Of a stretch of DNA of 9,288 bases, positions 5,709 to 9,288 are shown piece after piece. A model generated the notes under the pieces. It saw only the letters and a list, made by a program, of their open reading frames with translations. It did no database searches and was not told the origin of the DNA. Location of the stretch: contig JAEWPX010000144.1 in assembly GCA_023399375.1 (NCBI GenBank), forward strand, positions 1 to 9,288, in the 5' to 3' direction. Numbering within the stretch: position 1 is the first letter of the stretch; every line of letters begins with the position of its first letter. The translations under genes and the position numbers were made by a program. This DNA is from Pseudomonadota bacterium (lineage in GTDB: Bacteria > Desulfobacterota > Desulfovibrionia > Desulfovibrionales > Desulfovibrionaceae).

Positions 5709-6181
5709 CCCGTCGGGAAAAGATCATTCTGGCTGCTACGGGCGTGGTTGCCGTGGTCGGGCTTTGGATCGGCCTTGGCGGCAACGAGCCCGCGCCGCAA
5801 CCGGCAGGGCCCGTCGCGAGCCAGGAGGCGGCCCAGGCAGGCAGCATGCTCGCGGCCATCAAGGACGCGGCGCTGACCCCGGCCGAACAGGCCATGATCG
5901 CCGCCATCGAAGCGCCCTGGCCGCAGAAGGCGTTCTACGACAAGCCCTTTGCCGGGCAGACGGCGGCCAAGCCGGTGTCGCGGCCGCACTTCACCGGCTA
6001 CGTGGAACTGGGTTCGGGCCGCCTCGCCGTGGTGGACGGCATGGAATATCAGGTCGGCGACACCCTCGAGAGCGGCGGCTACAAGATCGTGGCCATCGCT
6101 CCGGACCAGGTGGCGTTGGAGAGCCTGGCCAACGGGCAGCGGATCGATATTCCCTACGAGGGGCGGGACGCCGCCCAGTAG
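5705..6181 (+). CDS. PilP/GspC-like periplasmic protein with an N-terminal membrane anchor
   Basis: This 158-aa protein has an uncleaved-looking membrane helix at about 7-24 (IILAATGVVAVVGLWIGL), a Pro/Ala/Gln-rich linker (27-60) and a compact beta-rich C-terminal domain at about 95-152. The domain reads FTGYVELGSGRLAVVDGMEYQVGDTLESGGYKIVAIAPDQVAL and ends RIDIPYEG. This strand pattern, with the VGD turn, matches the PilP/GspC homology-region fold that docks on the secretin N-domains. Classical PilP is a lipoprotein. Here there is no cysteine at all, so the anchor is a membrane helix as in GspC. It sits between the PilO-like and secretin genes, the usual place for pilP. The weak conservation leaves GspC-like as an equal alternative name. 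Confidence 0.7.
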   Translation: MTRREKIILAATGVVAVVGLWIGLGGNEPAPQPAGPVASQEAAQAGSMLAAIKDAALTPAEQAMIAAIEAPWPQKAFYDKPFAGQTAAKPVSRPHFTGYVELGSGRLAVVDGMEYQVGDTLESGGYKIVAIAPDQVALESLANGQRIDIPYEGRDAAQ

Positions 6182-6187
6182 GGTAGG

Positions 6188-6207
6188 GCGCGCGGACAGC
6201 CGCGTGC
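6188..6207 (+). promoter_or_regulatory. intercistronic hairpin just before the secretin ribosome binding site
   Basis: Arms GCGCGCGG (6188-6195) and CCGCGTGC (6200-6207) pair over eight positions, one of them a G-U, around an ACAG loop. The secretin Shine-Dalgarno GGGGAG (6208-6213) begins at the next base. There is no T-run, so it is not an intrinsic terminator. It could stabilise the downstream mRNA or modulate secretin translation. Confidence 0.35.
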
Positions 6208-6220
6208 GGGGAGCAAGCGT

Positions 6221-8155
6221 ATGCGAGGTCGTTTCATGCAGGGAAAGAGATATGGTCGGGCTGTGATCGCCGCCCTCGTCGCGGCGTCGCTGGCCGCCCC
6301 GGGGTGCGTGAAGAAGCCGCAGCAGGACGCTTTCATCAAGCACTGGGACACCATGGCCAACAAGTCCGAAGGCTATACGCCAACGGCCCATCCGCGCAAG
6401 ATCGAGAAAGAGCAGGCCGCCATCACCACGACGAAGCAGGTGCGGGAGGAGGCCAAGCCGGTCAGGCGGCTGCCCACGCAGCGGGTGACCCTGCGCATGT
6501 ACGATACGGACCTCGTGGCCGTGGTGCGGGCCATGGCTCGCGCGGCCAACCAGAACGTGGTGCTTTCCTCCTCCATCCCCGGTTCCGCGAACGGCGGCCA
6601 GGGGGGGCTTCGCATCAACGTCAACGTGGCCGATGCGCCGTGGGACGAGACGTTTAAAAGCATCCTGGTCTCCAACGGTCTGACCTACGCCATCGACGGC
6701 GACATCGTCCGCGTCATGACCCTGGCCGACATGGAACAGCAAAACAAGCTCAAGGAAGCCGACAACAAGCTCGCTGCCGAGGCGGCCCGGGCCAAGTCCA
6801 TGGAGCCCTACGAAACCTGGAAGGTGGAGGTGAATTTCGCCGACCTCGACGAACTGGCCGTGACGCTCAATTCGCTTTGCGGCAACAGCGCGGTCGGGCA
6901 GGGGGCTGGGAACAAGACCGGTTCCAATGCCACCGGCGCTCCAACTACCGATCCCGCCAGATCGACGAACATCGCCGTCTCCGATCCCGTCAAAGGGCCT
7001 ACGCCGGCTCTGCCGGCCCTCGGCGACTACAAGCTCGGCCTGCTCAAGGGCTTCGTCATCCCCGACCACTACAGCAACTCCCTGGTCATCCAGGCGTCCA
7101 ACGCCGACGCGGAAAAGATCATCCAGCTCATCGAGAAGCTCGACCAGCCGCGCCCGCAGATCCGCCTCAAGGCCTTCATCGTGCAGACCGACCGGACCAC
7201 GGCGCAGCAGCTGGGCATCCAGTGGGGCGGACTGCTCAAGAATTCCAACTTCCAGATGTCGCCGGCCCAGGCGGGCACGATCACCGGGACGAACAGTTCC
7301 GCCAACACCGGTACGACCACCGCGACGAGTACGACTACCGGCGGCACGGCGGGTTCGACCCTGGCGACCAGTTCCACCGGCACGAACACCACCACCGGCG
7401 GCTCGAACCTGACCAACGCCTTGTCGCCCATTTTCGGCGGCGGCACCTCCGGCCAGGGCTTCGCCATCAACAACCCGGCCAACCTGACGGCGGCCGCCAC
7501 GGGTCTCGGCGCGGCCGGCACCGGCATCAACTTCCTGTTCGGCAAGATCGGCGAGAACGTGCTCGAGGCTCAGCTCACCGCCCTGGCGGAGGACAACAAG
7601 GTCAAGATCCTCTCGAGCCCGACCATCACGACCATGGAGAACAAGGAAGCCTACACCGAGAACGGCAAGAAGATTCCCTATGTTTCCACGTCCCAAAACG
7701 GCACCAACGTGCAGTTCGCCGACGCGCTCCTGCGCCTGGAAATGCTGCCCCACGTGATCGACGGCACCAACCTGCGCATGAAGATCGTGGTCAAGGACGA
7801 TCAGGTGGACGAGAACCAGAGCAACTGGGTGCAGGGCAACCCGCCCATCTACAAGCGGGAGACCCGCTCGACCCTGGTGGTCGAGGACGGCGACACCATC
7901 GTCATCTCGGGCCTGACGCGCGACACCATCACCGACGGCCAGTCCGGCGTGCCCTTGCTGCGCGACATCCCGGGCCTTGGCTGGGCGTTCAAATCGAAGA
8001 GCAACTCCGTCGAACGGGAACAGATCCTCATCTTCGTCACGCCGAAGATCCTCAAGGAAAAGCCCGTGGCCCCGGTGCCGCCCGTGGCCGACCGGGTGGA
8101 CCCGCAGGCCCTGGCGCGCGGGCCCGTGGCCGCGGCCGAAGTCGTGAAGCCCTAA
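6221..8155 (+). CDS. pilQ: outer-membrane secretin of the PilQ/MshL class
   Basis: This 644-aa protein forms the multimeric outer-membrane channel. An N-terminal signal with a basic start and hydrophobic stretch (13-28) ends in AAPGC, so Cys29 is a probable lipid-attachment site, although Leu is missing at -3. A short secretin N-domain (STN-like, about 86-167) contains RVTLRMYDTDLVAVVRAMARAANQNVVLS. A second N-domain (about 200-310) contains GFVIPDHYSNSLVIQASNADAEKIIQLIEKLD. The secretin barrel domain runs from RPQIRLKAFIVQTD (311-324) to QILIFVTPKI (601-610), with the signature VPLLRDIPGLGWAFKS (577-592). The barrel carries a Ser/Thr/Gly-rich insertion at 351-396, and there is another low-complexity loop at 221-264. 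Gene order and IPYVSTSQ (485-492) lean towards MshL. GGGGAG lies seven bases before the ATG. Confidence 0.93.
   Translation: MRGRFMQGKRYGRAVIAALVAASLAAPGCVKKPQQDAFIKHWDTMANKSEGYTPTAHPRKIEKEQAAITTTKQVREEAKPVRRLPTQRVTLRMYDTDLVAVVRAMARAANQNVVLSSSIPGSANGGQGGLRINVNVADAPWDETFKSILVSNGLTYAIDGDIVRVMTLADMEQQNKLKEADNKLAAEAARAKSMEPYETWKVEVNFADLDELAVTLNSLCGNSAVGQGAGNKTGSNATGAPTTDPARSTNIAVSDPVKGPTPALPALGDYKLGLLKGFVIPDHYSNSLVIQASNADAEKIIQLIEKLDQPRPQIRLKAFIVQTDRTTAQQLGIQWGGLLKNSNFQMSPAQAGTITGTNSSANTGTTTATSTTTGGTAGSTLATSSTGTNTTTGGSNLTNALSPIFGGGTSGQGFAINNPANLTAAATGLGAAGTGINFLFGKIGENVLEAQLTALAEDNKVKILSSPTITTMENKEAYTENGKKIPYVSTSQNGTNVQFADALLRLEMLPHVIDGTNLRMKIVVKDDQVDENQSNWVQGNPPIYKRETRSTLVVEDGDTIVISGLTRDTITDGQSGVPLLRDIPGLGWAFKSKSNSVEREQILIFVTPKILKEKPVAPVPPVADRVDPQALARGPVAAAEVVKP
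7271..7408 (+). repeat. Ser/Thr/Gly-rich low-complexity insertion in the secretin
   Basis: Residues 351-396 consist almost only of Thr, Ser, Gly, Ala and Asn, coded by imperfectly repeated ACG/ACC/AGT/GGC codons without an exact tandem unit. It interrupts the start of the secretin domain after GIQWGGLLKNSNFQ, a region that in other secretins forms extended loops or gate segments. A flexible lumen or surface loop is likely. Function is unknown. Confidence 0.6.
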
Positions 8156-8160
8156 GGAGG
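8154..8160 (+). promoter_or_regulatory. strong ribosome binding site overlapping the secretin stop codon
   Basis: AAGGAGG is a perfect Shine-Dalgarno core. Its first two bases are the last two of the secretin TAA stop (8153-8155), and it lies six bases before the next ATG at 8167. It fixes the start of the ExeA-like gene and suggests tight coupling to secretin translation. It is the best ribosome binding site in the window. Confidence 0.85.
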
Positions 8161-8166
8161 ACGACC

Positions 8167-9288
8167 ATGAGCTACTATCTCGCCTTGGGCCTGGAACGGG
8201 AACCGTTCTCCAATTCCCCGGACCCGGACCTGCTGTACCGGGCCAAGTCCCACCTGGAATGCCTGCAACACATGGAGATCGCCGTGCGCCTGCGCCGGGG
8301 CTTAAACGTCGTCCTCGGCGAGGTCGGCACCGGCAAGACCACGCTCGGTCGCGAGCTCACGCGCATTCTCGCCGCCGACCCCGCCATCGAGGTCTATTTC
8401 CTCGACGATCCCTACCACCCCACGCCCGTGGAGTTCCTCCTCGCCTTGTGCCGGCTTTTCGGCGTGGACGCGGCCGGGCTCGGCCGCGACGCCGGCCCGA
8501 TCAAGGACGCGCTCAAGGCCTCGCTTCTGGTCAAAAGCGCCGACGGCAGCCGCATCGTGGCGCTGATCGTGGACGAAGGGCAAAAAATCACCCCGGAATG
8601 CCTGGAGCTTTTGCGCGAGCTGCTCAACTTCGAGACCAACACCCACAAGCTTTTGCAAATCGTCATGTTCGCCCAAACCGAGTTCGAGGATGTGCTGGCC
8701 GCGCGGCCCAATCTCGACGACCGGGTGAACTTCCGCTACCGCCTGCTGCCGCTCGACCGCAGGCAGACCCGGCGCATGATCGAGACGCGCCTGGCGCGCT
8801 GCGCGCCCGAGGGCGGCGTCCCGGTTCTCTTCACGGGCCTGGCCATACGCCGCATCCACCGGTTGACCAAGGGCTATCCGCGCAAGATCGTGCGGCTGTG
8901 CCATCTTTCCATGCTGCTGGCCGTCGGGTTCGGCAAGCGGCGCATCGGCTGGGGCCTGGTCGGCCGCGCCGCCCGCGAGTCCATGGGCGGCGCGGGGCTG
9001 TGGCTGCGCCGCGTCGCCGCGACCTGCGCCTGCCTCGCCCTTGCCGGCGCGGCCGGCTACGGCGTCGTCGGCGGAGACTTTTCCGCCCTGCCGCAAACCC
9101 TGCTCGAGCTCGCACGCCAGGGCCGGGTCTCCCTGGCAGGGCCGGCCGCGTCCACGGCTGCCGCGCCGCAGGCCGCAACGACGCAGCAGCCCGATGTCGC
9201 GCCGGCGCCCGCGCCGGAGACGGCAGCGGACGCAGCCACCGCGGCCGCGCCCGAAGCCGTTGCCGCAGCCGCGCCCGCGGCGCAGGAA
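8167..9288 (+). CDS. ExeA/GspA/MshM-like AAA ATPase with one membrane span, partial
   Basis: I translated 374 codons, open to the window end. The start MSYYLALGLEREPFSNSPDPDLLY is the classic ExeA-family opening (YxxxxGLxxxPFxxxPDPxxLY). Walker A is GEVGTGKTT (51-59) and Walker B is LIVDEGQ (133-139), where family members usually have DEAQ. A sensor-like segment follows (KLLQIVMFAQTEFEDVL, about 163-179), then RVNFRYRLLPLD and RIHRLTKGYPRKIVRLCH, typical of the lid. A single hydrophobic helix lies at about 283-302. After it comes an Ala/Pro-rich, probably periplasmic, tail. In GspA-type proteins such a tail leads to a peptidoglycan-binding domain, which would lie outside the window. GspA helps secretins assemble through the cell wall, and MshM occupies the same position after mshL. 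The gene follows the secretin by 11 bases. Confidence 0.9.
   Translation, partial: MSYYLALGLEREPFSNSPDPDLLYRAKSHLECLQHMEIAVRLRRGLNVVLGEVGTGKTTLGRELTRILAADPAIEVYFLDDPYHPTPVEFLLALCRLFGVDAAGLGRDAGPIKDALKASLLVKSADGSRIVALIVDEGQKITPECLELLRELLNFETNTHKLLQIVMFAQTEFEDVLAARPNLDDRVNFRYRLLPLDRRQTRRMIETRLARCAPEGGVPVLFTGLAIRRIHRLTKGYPRKIVRLCHLSMLLAVGFGKRRIGWGLVGRAARESMGGAGLWLRRVAATCACLALAGAAGYGVVGGDFSALPQTLLELARQGRVSLAGPAASTAAAPQAATTQQPDVAPAPAPETAADAATAAAPEAVAAAAPAAQE

Noticed and set aside
3217..5907. 896-codon open frame on the minus strand antisense to the PilMN, PilO-like and PilP-like genes
   Set aside because: Its translation is dominated by His/Arg/Gly/Gln low complexity with no recognisable motif. 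The plus strand carries coherent families over the same bases, so this is a GC-rich shadow frame.
5432..7753. 773-codon open frame on the minus strand antisense to the secretin
   Set aside because: Gly/Arg/Val/His-rich composition and no family features. The secretin on the plus strand has unmistakable motifs.
8302..9096. 264-codon minus-strand open frame under the ExeA-like gene
   Set aside because: Ala/Gly/Gln/His-rich shadow without motifs. The plus strand encodes a clear AAA ATPase with a perfect ribosome binding site.

Overview
The window is a GC-rich bacterial locus for a type IV pilus or a closely related (MSHA/type II-like) envelope machine. All coding strands read cleanly, with no frameshifts, insertion sequences, RNA genes or CRISPR. 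High GC, the Gram-negative parts list (outer-membrane secretin, inner-membrane alignment proteins, retraction ATPases) and the overall protein style suggest a proteobacterium-like diderm. A Desulfovibrionaceae-type sulfate reducer is my best guess, but this is an impression and not a demonstrated placement.

Left arm, minus strand (1-2518): three tightly packed genes read leftwards. The first is a canonical PilT retraction ATPase (2518 to 1442). The second is a PilU-like paralogue (1436 to 258) that keeps the ATPase motifs but has lost the PilT C-terminal AIRNLIRE-type motif. The third is a small zinc-ribbon protein (261 leftwards, running off the window), whose start overlaps the PilU-like stop as ATGA.

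Centre (2519-2855): a 337-bp divergent control region. It holds a possible structured pilT leader with a stranded Shine-Dalgarno-like sequence, phased GAAACG elements, a weak sigma-54-like site and a short inverted repeat just before the rightward operon.

Right arm, plus strand (2856-9288): a compact operon. It encodes a 61-aa excisionase-type helix-turn-helix protein; a 688-aa protein that fuses a PilM-like actin fold to a PilN-like membrane and periplasmic part (the layout of GspL); a PilO/GspM-like protein; a membrane-anchored PilP/GspC-like protein; a lipoprotein-type secretin (PilQ/MshL class); and an ExeA/MshM-like AAA ATPase with one membrane span that is cut by the window end. Together the PilMN, PilO and PilP-like proteins would link cytoplasmic motor parts to the secretin channel. 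The ExeA-like ATPase probably helps the secretin assemble through the peptidoglycan, and the divergent PilT/PilU-like ATPases would power pilus retraction. The extension ATPase, platform protein and pilins are not in the window and probably lie downstream.

Most unusual are the GspL-like PilM-PilN fusion with an acidic insertion inside its actin fold, the non-lipoprotein PilP, the excisionase-type gene heading a pilus operon, and several candidate RNA or DNA control elements in the non-coding gaps.
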